A stretch of 64,000 bases of DNA from Cerrena zonata (lineage: Eukaryota > Basidiomycota > Agaricomycetes > Polyporales > Cerrenaceae), in the NCBI GenBank assembly GCA_038087015.1, contig JASBNA010000110.1, positions 1 through 64,000 of the forward strand. Reading direction: 5' to 3'. Shown piece by piece: positions 23,673-35,232 of this stretch (position 1 is the first letter of the stretch; each line of letters begins with the position of its first letter). Under the pieces are notes generated by a model. That model was given only the letters and a program-made list of their open reading frames with translations, was not told the DNA's origin and searched no databases. The position numbers were made by a program, and so were the translations under genes.

Positions 23673-24834
23673 ATGTCAGGACTACCATCGAGGAAAGACC
23701 CGTTTCCCGGGCTGTCCGATATCCATATGAATACTTCGAAAGGATTAACAGCAAGTAGTCCAGATATCCACATGGCGACCACGAAGGGCATGATATTTGC
23801 TGCTCTAGGCGAACTTCACAAGTTAGGATATATTCATCGTGATCTTAAACCAGAGGTTGGTCTCTAATATATCTTACCCCGCGAAGTATTTCTGAATATT
23901 TTATTCTCGATAGAACTTCTTGATTGATGGAACGGGACATGTCAAATTGACGGACTTCGGTTTGGCAACTGGTGCCTTGAATCCTCAAAGAATTGAGTCC
24001 TTGAAGGTTAAGGTAAGAATTTTGTCCCTTTCTAACACACTATTTCATTGACGTAAATATTCCTATATAATTGTCGCACAGCTTGATAAAGTGAAGGACA
24101 ATGAACTCGCTCATCGCTCTACCATGGAACGTCGATCCATCTACCGATCCATTCGGAACCAAGATCCTCGCTACGCCGACTCAACTGTTGGCTCACCTAA
24201 CTATATGGCACCTGAAGTCCTGCGAGGGAAACCTTACAGTTACTCGGTGGATTACTGGTCCCTCGGATGCATTTTATTCGAGTTCCTGGCCGGCTTCCCA
24301 CCATTCAGTGGAAGTACGCCTGAGGAAACTTGGACAAATTTGAAGAATTGGTCTGCAGTACTGAAAAGACCACATTACGATAACCCGGAGGATGTGATTT
24401 TCAATTTGTCGGACATAGCTTGGGATGCCGTGCATATTAATTCCACGCCATAAACACTCTGACTAATTACGAGAAACTTTAGACTAATCGCACATGCTTC
24501 CGTTCGCTATTCGTCTCTTGACCAACTCAAATCCCATACGTTCTTCAAGGGCGTAAAGTGGGACCACCTTCGCTCTGTCCGAGCTCCGTTCGTCCCTGCT
24601 CTCGACTCCGAAGTTGATACAGGTTACTATGATGACTTCACCTCACCTGAAGATATGGAGAAATATGCCGAGGTTAAAGAGAAACAGCGTAATGTAGAGG
24701 CAGTCAGGGAGAAGGAAGAGCCATTCGCGAGGGGTGTATGGGTTGGATTTACGTTCGGAAAGAATGGTCCGAACGTGAAGGCATTGAATGCGATGGGTGG
24801 ATCGGATGACGGCGCATTGACAACTATTTTCTAG
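23673..24834 (+). pseudogene. Dbf2/Sid2-type NDR-family kinase lacking the N-lobe
   Basis: Exons join to give the kinase C-lobe. ELHKLGYIHRDLKPE holds the catalytic loop and NFFIDGTGHVKLTDFGLATG the DFG motif. After two introns come DSTVGSPNYMAPEVLRGKPY (activation segment) and SVDYWSLGCILFEFLAGFPP. After another intron comes the C-terminal tail (VRYSSLDQLKSHTFFKGVKW, RAPFVPALDSEVDTGYYDDF, ending GVWVGFTFGKNGPN), which is diagnostic for Dbf2/Sid2 of the mitotic exit or septation pathway. The glycine loop, the ATP-anchoring lysine and the MOB-binding N-terminal helix are absent. The region in front holds only a short unrelated frame with an imperfect internal duplication (DIHMNTSKG / DIHMATTKG). 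An active kinase is therefore impossible from this model. It is probably a truncated duplicate, with the full gene elsewhere. Confidence 0.75.
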
Positions 24835-25318
24835 AGTTGTCGAAGGAGAGGAGGTGAGATTGTCATAGAGAGAATATACAGGAATACATATAGTATACAC
24901 GTAGATACCCATTTGCTTTCGTAGTTTCGCTTTCGAAAATGTTGTTTACAAGTTTGTCTTCATTCTTCCGTGAATAGAAGTATTAGCCTAACTGTTCTGG
25001 CTGTGTAGCTTCAAGCTTGTGATTCTGCATTCATTTTGATACTTCAATCATCATCATTATCCTTTGTATGCTCCCCGATCTAGTGCCTATTCCTCTCGTT
25101 AAGCATAGCTCTAAAAGCTAGTATTGAAAGGCACAACACCATATGATGAAGATGACATCGGTGGTCCTCGGGTTCAAAGTTGAGGTTGAATATGAAATGA
25201 GAAAGTAGTAGTAGACGCTCGTATTTCCCAAACCGCGTCGGGGGCGGCAAAGTTGATCGACTCCTTTCTCTTAACACTTGATTCTCGCTACTTCATTGCA
25301 TCTATATTCTATTCTCCG

Positions 25319-27845
25319 ATGTCGGATGATTTTGACTTCTCGGACCATACTGAACTCGATGACGAACCAGAGATCCCTCTCTCTCAAACGTCCCCTTCCA
25401 AGAAGGGGAAGAAGACAGATAACCCTCAACTAATCACTGGAGCTCTTCGTATTCCTCGGACGGCGAACTACTCTGCAGAATCGTTATATTGTTCGTAACA
25501 TATCTTGGGCTTACAGGATGCTCTCTAAAAGACGTTGAATAGCTCAAATGGTCTCTGGTGACATCAATCTTGGCGCAGACTATCAACGAGGTACGCTTCT
25601 GTGGGTTTACCTAACATGACACACCGTTCAAGACCATGCAGATGTTGTATGGCCGGACACCAAGCAAATAGGTGCGCTAATACTATATTAATAATATCTG
25701 CAGATGACTGACCATGTTGTAGGTGTAATAGATTCATTATTTCGTAACTACTATATCCCTCCCATTATCTTCGGTATGTACAATAACGATGCTTTCATAC
25801 ACTCTACGACTGATCTTGTTTCAAGCGGTCAAACAAGAATCTGATGGCTCTCAGAAGCGTGTTTGTATAGATGGCAAACAACGACTGACATCTGTCTGGA
25901 GGTGGGTCATGCAACCCTATCCCTTTGTGTACGCCACTCACCTTTGTTATGTGGTAGGTTTATGGATGGACATGTACGTGTTATTTTGAACATACCTGGT
26001 ATATATTACTAACTTCTTATCAGATCCCATGTAATGATTTCTTTCAGACCTCCCGTTTCGCGATTTGACTAACTGGTTCATGGGAAACCCTTTCAGATAA
26101 AAATCCGTAAGTCCTCCGAAGCATGTTTCTGGAATGTCTGTTTAAATAACTGCAATAGAACCTCCGGTGAAAAATATTTCTACAAGTCAAACGCAGCTAG
26201 GAAAGGAGGTAGAGTTCTACCCGATCACTACAGACACATCTTCCGCAATAAGACTTTTGTATGTCATACTTATTTCAACTTGGTGAAGAGGTCATTCATT
26301 TGTTATAGGGCTGTGTCGAGTACGATGGAATAACTGAGAACGAAGAGCGGGAGGTATTCCAGGTAGGATCCACCTTGGTCGTTGTAACTTGGTTACTGAT
26401 TTCCCTCAGCGTGTCCAACTGGGTATGGCGCTCACACCGGCCGGTACGTGTAATTCAGCTTCTCTTCTTTTTCTAATACTGATGTTACATCAGAGCGAAT
26501 GCAAGCCATCAGTTCACCACGAGCTACCTTCATCCGTGAAATACTACCAGAGTTTGTCACAGATGGTCTCTCTGCCTATCTCGAGTGGGATACAAGTCGA
26601 GCTGCAGATTTCCGAGGCATTTCTACTGCAATCTATCACATTGAAAATTGGATCGCAAATGGCCCACCCGGACTTCCTACTCTCACGAAGTGGCTGTCTC
26701 ATAAAGAGGACTTCCCTGACAAGACCAAGCAAGATCTGAGACAAACTTTCGCAATTTTCCTCGCGTTAGCCAAAGACGTTAAATTGGCAAAAGTCTTTAA
26801 AATCCCAGGAGTGAAGAAAGTGGCACCTGTGGAAATTATTGCCATCTCAACCTTAATAGCCCGGTTTAAGGGCGAGATGTCTTTGGCTCAATTGTCAGAG
26901 GCCATTGGTGATATGCGAACTGATATTCGAAAACACGAAACGGATATTCGTAATAATAACCGGTGTTTGAAATTACTAAACACCTTTATCGAACGTCTCA
27001 AGCCACCGAAAGTCGCCGGAACAACTGCAGCTAAACTGTTACCCATCTCGTCTCTCAAGCGGAAACGAGAAACCTCAAACGATTCGGGGTCGGATGCATC
27101 CGAAGGGGCGATATCAGATGGGAGCGTGTATGAAGAGAAAGCGAAGAAGAAACCGCCGAAGAAGAGTGCCAAATCCGAGCCGAAACCCCCATCAGCCAAA
27201 GCAGAACAACCTAGAGTTGAACAGCTACCAACACCGTCTTCCACCACCCCTGCGAAGCCCGAACCCACCTCTCGCCCACCCTCACGGCCTCTGTCGCCGC
27301 CGCGTAACGCACCATACCCTGGTCCTTCGGGGCACTCATATTCAAACCTTCCTCAGCCTATGCCTATTTCAACACGGTTACAAGCCATTCGTGCGGCGAA
27401 GGATTCAGTGGCACGACCTCCCCCGCCTAGTAATCATTATGATGAACCCCAGCAGTCGCGTTATCCTCCACATTCTCCGTATGAGCAGCATCCGCCGCAG
27501 TATGAATCTCATCCCCCGTACTCCCAGTCGCAACATCCGTCACAAACGTATTACTCGACGCAACAACAACCTTACTCTCAACCTCCCCCTTCACAGCAGC
27601 AGCAGTATCGACAGAGTCATCCTTCACCTCTAACACCTACTTCGCAGCAGCACCCAGTCAGTTCACTGTTGTCACGAGTCGGGCCTCCTGGTCAAGAACC
27701 GCCGCCGCCGCCCCCATCGCGGTATGCGACGGGAGCAAACGCGTTTGGGAGGCCTCCAACGCAACCTCGGAATCATAACGACAATCACTGGCCTCAACGA
27801 CGTAATTCTGGTCCAGGTCCGTATGGTGACGGTGGTTGGCGTTAA
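25319..27845 (+). CDS. DUF262 (GmrSD/ParB-like fold) domain protein with Pro/Gln-rich tail
   Basis: The start MSDDFDFSDHTELDDEPEIP opens an acidic N-terminus. Short exons then assemble AQMVSGDINLGADYQR, VVWPDTKQI, GVIDSLFRNYYIPPIIF, CIDGKQRLTSVWR, FMDGHIPC, KYFYKSNAARKGGRVLPDHY and CVEYDGITENEEREVFQRVQ, followed by LGMALTPAERMQAISSP. The final exon (26499-27845) has a helical domain up to LNTFIERLKPPK, then a low-complexity Lys/Ser/Pro/Gln tail ending GGWR. The DUF262 core shares with bacterial GmrSD the DYQR and DG(K/Q)QR...T motifs, both present here. The basic segment KRKRE near 27060 could be a nuclear localisation signal. All introns have GT-AG ends and the frame is open throughout. The role in fungi is unknown. 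Confidence 0.85.
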
Positions 27846-28103
27846 CGATGGACAATTACCTTGTACGCATACGATAATATCCTCATGGACCTTACACTGC
27901 TTAATCATAGAGCTAGTGTATTCCTACCTACCCTTTGCTTGCTTTCTTGCTATCTGTAAATTATTACAGCAGTCATTTACGTCGCCGTAGGCTTATTCTC
28001 CGTCTACTGAATATCATATTAAGCTCGGATATATTCCAAGCTCTACACATTGTCGACATTCGTCTGCTTGGTTTCCTGGAAACGAAGTTTGGTGGAATAT
28101 TAT

Positions 28104-30772
28104 CTAGGCCAAACCGATGTCCTGAAAATGGACGAGGTCAGTTTACATTATATAATAGAGTTGATGTACTGACTCTTTCGATCATTTTCTGCGCAATTGG
28201 ATGGAAGTGTTCCCTCGCACTCTTGAAAGTATTGGCGGCCAAGTCCGAGTCCACTCTATGCACGAGCCAGAAGATGGGTCTGCAGTACTTCATCCTTCCT
28301 TTTACCATGTTGGATCCATCATGACCTACGATCCATCCCGCTGCTTCCTTCGCGAACGTACGAGCGGCGTCAGACTTTGGATCTTTGAGAGCAAGCTGGA
28401 AGAACCGGTCTCGGATCTCGATATTAGGTGTAGAAGCGAATCCGTATATTTTGCCAAGGTGGAAGATATGTGAGGAAGGGAGGGCCTCGTAGGCGTGTTC
28501 TAATCGTTGTTGAAAGACAACTGAATAAACAGGGTGGGTATCAAAGAGAGAATTTAGATGAGATGACGACATACGTTTTTGGTTTGAGTTAAAATGCTTG
28601 ATATCTTCCTCCGAGAATTGCAACAGATCAGAAGATGAACGAGAAGCATACCATTTTACAGCTAGGTCGTGTGACTGCTCAGCCAAACTAGTGTCGTACT
28701 CATTTTTTACTGGTAGTTCCATGCCCTCTCCGAAAAGCCATGCCTATTCAAAGCAATGAGAGACTGAGTCACTTATGCGAAAGAAAATCTCTTACATCCC
28801 AGTCCACAGAATCGAGGAGTTTGACCTTTTCATTGCCGCCATTGTTCTTGAAGTATTCGTAGATATGGTCTTTCCACTGCCAGGTTGTTACGCTCTTCCC
28901 CTTGAATGTGTTAACGTAATCTCTTATGTATGCAAGAAATACGTCTAGTCCGCCAAGAAGACGTTCTATCACGGACACTCTATCAGCATCCAAATTGAAT
29001 GGTAAATCAAGACATACCCAGATACAACAATAAATTAGACCCCTTTTCGTACGGAACCCGACTGTACGCATCGTTCGGGTCTTCACTCTTATCGAAGTCG
29101 ATTACCAATCGCTGGTACCTTGGCCTATCGCTGAACCTCTTCAAATCATCTTGTAAGTTTTTGTACCCGATGATGTACTGGAATCCACGTTCGGCCTCGC
29201 CACGTAGGACCTTGGAGAGAACGCGTTCCATGTAAATTGTGAAACCTTCATTGAGCCAGAAATGAGCGAGATGTGTCTGGCTGTTCGAAGAAAATAATGA
29301 GTTATTTGTGGGTGAAGGATTGAAGTGTCTACTTACGTGACATCGTTGCCAAACCATGAATGCGTCATTTCGTGGACCACGACATCGACCAAGGTACGAT
29401 CACCAGCCAGGAGAGCTGGAGAGATCAATTTATGAGCATTCCACAGATGCACATTTCGTGTAGAGGACGCACTTGGAGTCAAGAACGAGATGCATGCATT
29501 CTCCTATAAGAAGATGAATGAGGGTGGATTTCAAATGGCGGTCCTCGAAAATGCTCTTTAAGAACATACCATGCCGCCGTAAGGGAACGAGGGAGGCAAA
29601 ACTAACAGGTCACATACGCCAAATCTATATGGTGTCACGAGAGACTCCTCGGTAGCCAAGAACCTGACAAATTAAAGATAGTTCAGATATGAATACGGAG
29701 GACTGGAGTGTATTTACCTAGTAGTATCAGCTTCGAACTCCCAGTAAGCAGCATCGATTAGCTCTGGCTCAGCCCAAATACCGCTGGTCCATTCCTTGCC
29801 CTCAGGTTTGGGGAACTCGCGGTATCTAAAATTACCTGCTGCAATGGCGATGAGATACGACGGGATCGGGATTGGCTAAAAGATCGGTTTTCTAATGAGT
29901 ATTTATTGGGCTTAGTCTTCGAGTTACTAACCTGTTTGTACGTGTAAGTGACAACATCCTTTCCGATTTCCTTGTCTCCATGAGGAGCACCAGATACTGG
30001 AGGAGATATACGGATAGCTGAGAGCAAGACAGGAAGCACAGATGCTACGCTAGCCGTGTAAGTCTAAGAAAGACCGTAGTTAGCACGACAGCAGAGAGAG
30101 CGGACTTACTACTCACGATTTTGGCCGCAGAGGTATCCTGCAAAGGAGCCATGCTACGCGCATAGACCGGTTGGGCCTGACTGAAGAGACATGGAAATTT
30201 CTCTCCTTGAGTTTGCCTAGAGGATCATCAACTTCATTATCGTACCCCGTTGTCGTGCAAGCTACTTCGTAGGGGAGACACATACTCTTTATCAATGAAT
30301 TGCAAAGCAACACAGCCTTTAGTAGTTTTGTAGTGAGTGGTGACAGTCACCCTACTTCCTGTCTTGAGACCTGATGGCAGGGGAATGTGAAGCGCAGATC
30401 CCACGACAGGGTGGACAGGTCCAACTGTGTACTAGCGTTTAATGTTAGTCGCAGATAGTCGGATACCAGAAGACCACAGATACCTCTACTTGTTTACCCT
30501 CAACTTCAATCCTTTCGAGGTCAAGAGCCAGTGTATCGAATCTGAACAAGATTTCAATAAAACATTGACGTGGCGCAGACGACAATCGTGACTTACATTA
30601 CCTCAGATACGTCATCCTCATGCACCACTAAAGTATGCGTAGCACATCCGGAGATCACTTTTACATCAAAATCGATTGTCCAATCGAAATGGACGTGCTC
30701 CGAAGAAATTTGGAGGTAATTGGTCTGAGTTACTGGGTCTAGGTCTGAGATAATGTTAGCCATCTTCGCCAT
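28104..30772 (-). CDS. Leukotriene-A4-hydrolase-type M1 zinc aminopeptidase
   Basis: A zinc metallopeptidase that removes N-terminal residues from peptides; animal relatives also hydrolyse leukotriene A4. The gene starts [20 protein letters not shown] and runs through about a dozen small introns. Landmarks in order are [20 protein letters not shown], the exopeptidase motif PYGGMEN (split by an intron near 29500-29580), the zinc motif [17 protein letters not shown] (29345-29395), the second zinc ligand in [12 protein letters not shown], then [16 protein letters not shown] and [20 protein letters not shown]. The C-terminal helical domain has [17 protein letters not shown] and ends [17 protein letters not shown], the last exon at 28104-28117. 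The frame is intact. A partial tandem copy lies just upstream on the same strand. It is probably cytosolic, as no signal peptide is visible. Confidence 0.9.
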
Positions 30773-31370
30773 CTATAGTCGGGTCTCAAAGTACGATTCG
30801 GCCAAGCAATCCAGGAGTCCTCCATTATATAGAGAATTATGGATAGGTTGTCACCAGTGGTCGTCCCATCATAACCTGGACATTTATCTCTGCGATCTTG
30901 CCAATGTCGTGTTATCTGATAAGAGGTTCCTTGTGGGGTTAGCATCTAAACGCCCTAATCCGCGACTCCGAGATTGCCCTCCTCCGAGTCCGACTCAGAC
31001 ACCTATTGGCTCAGCTAGGAAGACTGATTAGCCCAGGTCTGAAGAAGAATATCCTAGGAAATATGTCGAGACTTTAGCGAAAGAGACTAGAAACAATTCA
31101 CGAACCGCATAACTTTTCTTGAACGTAATCGTGCCAATACTGTCAATCGATGATGCCATCAGCCAAGGTATCTTTCTTCATGCAGTTCAGTATGCGCTCA
31201 TTCGCGCAAGCCCTGGAAAAATAGAAATGCGTCATTACTAGGTGATCAATCACAGTAAGTGGCTTGTCGGGCTGCTGAAGCTGGTGCTTAGTTTAGTGCT
31301 GTGAAAGAATCGATCTATGCTTGTTTTGTATGTGTACACTTGCTATTCTTCTATTCAACCCATAGGCCAC
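30773..31370. other. Spacer between the two aminopeptidase copies
   Basis: It contains the promoter region of the intact aminopeptidase and the downstream region of the partial copy. No other coding region was recognised. Confidence 0.5.
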
Positions 31371-32320
31371 CTACACCAATCCGAGATCCTAGAAAGGGGG
31401 ATATAAGTTCAATCAAAAACAAAGAAGGACATACTCTCTCAATCAGCTTCTGAGCAATTGGGTGGAAGCTCTCCCTCTCTTTCGTGAGGGTGCTGACAGC
31501 TAACTCTTTGTCGACTTTGTTCACAAGCCTGAAGATAGGTCTGCAGAATTTCATCCTTCCCTTCACGATGTTGGTTCCGTCGTGACCTACAACCCACTCC
31601 GCTGCCTCCTTGGCGAAGACGTGCGCGGTGTCGGATTTGGGGTCCTTAAGAGCGAGTTCGAAGAATCGTTGGCGGATTTCGACATTCGGAGTAGAAGAGA
31701 TGCCGTAAAGTTTGCCCATTTGAATGATGTGAGTAGACGGGAGGGCAGCGTAAGCATCCTCTAGACGCTCTAGGAAGACGACTAAAGATGGAGTTAGGGA
31801 AAATTGGGATAGACGAAATGAATACTGTACTCACTCATCTGGTTGGTATTGAAATCCTTGATATCGTCTGCTGAGAACTGGGAGAGATCTGACGAAGAAC
31901 GGGCAGCATCCCATTGTGTAGCCAACTCGTACGCCTGCTTCGCCAAGCTTGTATCGTATTCTAATTTCACTGGCAGTTCCAAACCTTCTCCGTAGAACCA
32001 TGCCTATATGAGGGAGAGAACTTGGTCAATGCGTAACATTCAGAAGGGCGTAAGAAATCCTTACGTCCCAGTCAACACTATTAAGGAGCTTGATCTTCTC
32101 ATCGCCGTCATTGTTCTTGAAGTATTCGTAAAGATGGTCTTTCCATTGCCAAGTCGTGATACTCTTGCCCATGAAGGTGTTGACGTAGTTGTTGATGTAA
32201 GCAAGGAAGACATCCAGACCACCAAGGAGACGTTCTGAAGGCCAATTGAACATATGCGAAAATGAGAGGGAACAAATTACATACCCAGGTACAGCAAGAA
32301 GTTTGCATCCTTGTCGTATG
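31371..32320 (-). pseudogene. Partial tandem duplicate of the M1 aminopeptidase (3' exons only)
   Basis: From PYDKDANFLLYLE the exons follow the intact gene in order: [80 protein letters not shown] and HPIAQKLIER, ending DLGLV at 31371. Intron positions match those of the neighbour, and the remaining frame has no stop. Everything 5' of this point is missing, including the exopeptidase motif and both zinc-ligand exons, so the product cannot be a peptidase. The break coincides with base 32321, where half a MITE begins. The duplication is old, since the proteins differ at many positions, yet the frame is clean, so loss of the 5' half may be recent. Confidence 0.85.
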
Positions 32321-32417
32321 GGCATGTTTAGTTCGGAAACACGCGATAAACATTCTGAATGTTTTTCGCGTGTTAATTACGTGCGCTCTACGGTCGCACG
32401 GTGTAATCCCCGCTGTG
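32321..32417 (-). mobile_element. Half of a CACAGCGGGG MITE at a deletion breakpoint
   Basis: The 97 bases match the reverse complement of the first third of the MITE at 20401 (GGCATGTTTAG, CGGAAACACGCG, TTACGTGCGCTC, CCCCGCTGTG) with few differences. The other half is absent, and homology to the aminopeptidase gene starts at the very next base. Confidence 0.8.
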
Positions 32418-33200
32418 GTATACAGAAAATAAGTCCCCTATGTTGTACTGTAACATGTAAAGCGCGTGTTGTGCCCGATGCGGTTCTCCTCCCCGCTGGC
32501 AAGGCTTTCATAGTCAACCGCGCAAAGACCGGAACCTCTGACTATGGCAACATCAAGTTACTTCTATATGGCACGGCAGAGCTATTATTGTAATCAATAC
32601 ATACGCAGCAGGGTCACGCGCCAGTGTCCTCGTTTCGAAGTCCACATACGAAGACACCGTTCAAAAAGAATGACCCAAGTCTAGGAACGTTCCTCCCCTC
32701 CCTGAGTTAACGCTGCAACCGAGTGATATAATCGAGGTCTATCCGCCTTTTTTCTATGTTGTAGTGAGCGGCATCCCAAAAAACATGTTCTCCTATCCTT
32801 CTCTCGTTGTTTTACAGATTTTATAGTTATATATGATATAGCCTATGGTAATAGACCGAATCAATCGGATACAAAGCATGAAACATGTCAAATGTTACGT
32901 ATCAGCGAGACATTGCAAGTTATTAATTTATCTCTACCAGTACGGAAACTCGAAAGTAGAGACAATTTTGGTGGTGCGGAAACATAGCCAGGATAGACAG
33001 CGGGGTAGTCGACGGGGAAGATAAGATGGGTGGAGACGGTGGAGGCGTACAGGTGTCGGACGAGTTCTCAAAGACTGTACAACGTACATGGGAACGCGTA
33101 AATCTCAGCGAAAAGGCTCTTTGATCGTAAATGGACGAATAATTCTGGATCCACAAATTTTAGGCATCGATCCAAAAGCTATAATGGATATGAGATTATT
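32418..33200. other. Stretch without recognisable gene
   Basis: A short plus-strand frame (CKARVVPDAVLLPAGKAFIV, 32460-32590) is open but not assigned. The rest is AT-rich with no visible structure. Confidence 0.35.
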
Positions 33201-33210
33201 GGGGGACAAT

Positions 33211-33820
33211 TTAGATACCTTGAAACCCTGATTTGTACGTGTATTGCATCGAGGTTGGCGAGAATTTTCTCGCTTCATGAGAACTGTTCATTCCTTTCCC
33301 GAGAGGCTCTTCATATAAAAAGGACTGCACCAGCATCGAATTTGGTGGTTTCTCCTGCAAAAAATATCTTCTCAACAATACAATGGTGTCGAAGAAGGTA
33401 AAATGAACCAGCAAGAGGGCCTGGTCCTGAAGGTGGTGGAAGAGCGTTAGTATTATCGGGTGGGCCTGGTGAGGGTGGAGCCTAGGATGCGTAGAGATGG
33501 TTGGAGAGAAAGGATATATGGTCAGGTGTGTATTAGTGAAAGGTTTTGAAACGGGTACGACGGAATTGTGGAAAAGGAAATGGATGTGATGGAAGTCTTG
33601 GGTGAGGGTTGGACTGCACCATCCATAGACATCGAATGCAGAGTTGGGGACGTGAGACACGACTGAAGATTGAGGACGACATCTTCGTGACTCGCGAGGT
33701 CTTGAGGTTGCGTGATTGGGACCGTCTGGGTGCGGCGTTGATCGATTGCAGATCAGTCGAAACTACTCCGACTGTGTTGAGAGGCCAGACATCCGAGTGA
33801 AATATCGTAGTTGCAACCAC
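33211..33820 (-). CDS. Uncertain minus-strand ORFs, one with a mitochondrial-presequence-like start
   Basis: Two overlapping frames are open for 95 and 149 codons. One contains MSSSIFSRVSRPQLCIRCLW, basic and hydroxyl-rich like a mitochondrial targeting peptide, but it stops after about 50 residues. No family was recognised, and the composition (many His/Phe/Pro) may simply reflect C/T-rich DNA. It may be a decayed gene or chance. Confidence 0.15.
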
Positions 33821-33860
33821 GATATTTCTCTGGTCGCCGGCGAGACTTGCAAAAACAGCA

Positions 33861-34135
33861 CATAGTGGGGATCACGCTGTGCGACCCGAGAGCGCACGTA
33901 ATTAGAATGCAAGGAAACACTAAATAAGTTTTTTCTCATGTTTCTGACTTGGAAATGGCCAGAAAATGGTCGGTGTATGTTCAAAACTTCCTTGTAGTGC
34001 CTATGCCATTTTTAAGCGGTGTTTATTCAATGTTTAAGGCCCATAAATGATATAAACTTGATGAATGTTTTATCTGTGGTCTTGCTTACATTTCATCCAA
34101 AACATTTTTGACATGTTTTCTCTCTGAACATGGTG
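33861..34135. mobile_element. Diverged, eroded MITE of the CACAGCGGGG family
   Basis: The left end CATAGTGGGGATCACGCTGTGCG is followed by GAGCGCACGTAATTA, as in the 20401 element. The interior has the same AACATG/CATGTTT words and ends near GACATGTTTTCTCTCTGAACATGG. The right terminal repeat has been lost. It is older than the copies at 20401 and 38829. Confidence 0.6.
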
Positions 34136-34139
34136 TCAG

Positions 34140-34620
34140 GACCCGGACGCAGCTTGGCGATAGTGGTGATAAGCTATTGGCGACCGGGATTGGGGCATCC
34201 ACAGATTGGCGAGAGGGTATCTGGGGATCCACGGATCGAGGATAAGGTATCAGGAGTCCTCATTGTTAGAATTACGTTCGGTCGGGGAACGTCGATTTAG
34301 GGGAAACGTTTGGCATCGTTGAGCTCTGATGCAAACGGATGAGTACATACATCATAGTCTACGCTTTATATACTAAATTCGGTAATGTGCCGGCTATCTC
34401 CACAATCACGAGCTCGTACTACCAAGATTCCAACACTCAGAAACATGCCATGTTTGGAGAGGAGACATGTTATAAACTCGACAATATGCCACTGTGTGGC
34501 TCTTGGCTTGCCCGATTCATTTACCGTTTGCCTCCTAGTGCTGACTAAGACTACGGAGACTCTGGATTCATGGTAACCTGGAACGGGGAAAAGTACCCTA
34601 GCCGCATCTCTCATCCATGA
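34140..34620. other. Stretch without recognisable gene
   Basis: A short imperfect direct repeat (GGCATCCACAGATTGGCGA / GGGGATCCACGGATCGAGGA, about 34193-34245) is visible; nothing coding. Confidence 0.35.
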
Positions 34621-35230
34621 ATTGCTCAGGTCTCGCCCCGAAGGCGAGGCTGTGATGTTCTTCTACGATGATGTAGTCAAAGAAAAGTGTTCTGTTCAAT
34701 CCATCTTGTAGACGCACATCTTACAGCTCTTATAGTCCAATGGGATCGATGTCGAGACTATAGAACTTGAAGGGATCACCAACCGTATCTTTAACAGGGG
34801 CTCGTCTTGGCAGATTCAGATTTCTGAACTTGAAAACCAGCTCGCTAGCCTTTTGTCGCGTTATGCCAAAGCAAGGTGAACCACGATCTTCTCCAAAGTC
34901 AGTGGCAATTTGATTTACCCTACCACTCAAGAATCATTATTGATGGGTTGGATGCGAGTGAAGATGCAGAGTGTTTGACTTCTGTCGCTAATAAAATACT
35001 AACCTCTCATTCTCACATGAAATTCTTTTACTTAGCCGTGGAGAATAATCCATCCAACTCTGCCTACAAGAATGGACTGCCATCGCACTTGGTGGACTTT
35101 ATACCACAGAAGATGATATTCGCACTTACGTTACAGAACAGGTTGTCAATATGCTTAAGGAGGTTCCACATCTCGCTCCGAGGTGCCAGGAGCTCCATGA
35201 TCAAACATTTCTACCTCTATTGATGGAGTA
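34620..35230 (+). pseudogene. NACHT/P-loop NTPase-like relic (fungal NLR type)
   Basis: The plus strand shows LRSRPEGEAVMFFYDDVVKE, a region ending in HILQLL after a stop, and HSRIIIDGLDASEDAECLTS (34930-34985). The latter resembles the Walker B block IIIDGLDEC of NACHT ATPases in fungal NLR-like proteins. It is followed by a strand KFFYLAVENNP in the place where such proteins have LRFLIASRPE. Several stops interrupt it and the P-loop segment is not visible. Identification rests mainly on the Walker B block, so it is tentative. Confidence 0.4.
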
Positions 35231-35232
35231 TC

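Noticed and set aside
27094..27633. Second plus-strand frame of 179 codons inside the DUF262 gene
   Set aside because: Shifted frame over the low-complexity Pro/Gln tail; the main frame is continuous with the conserved domain.
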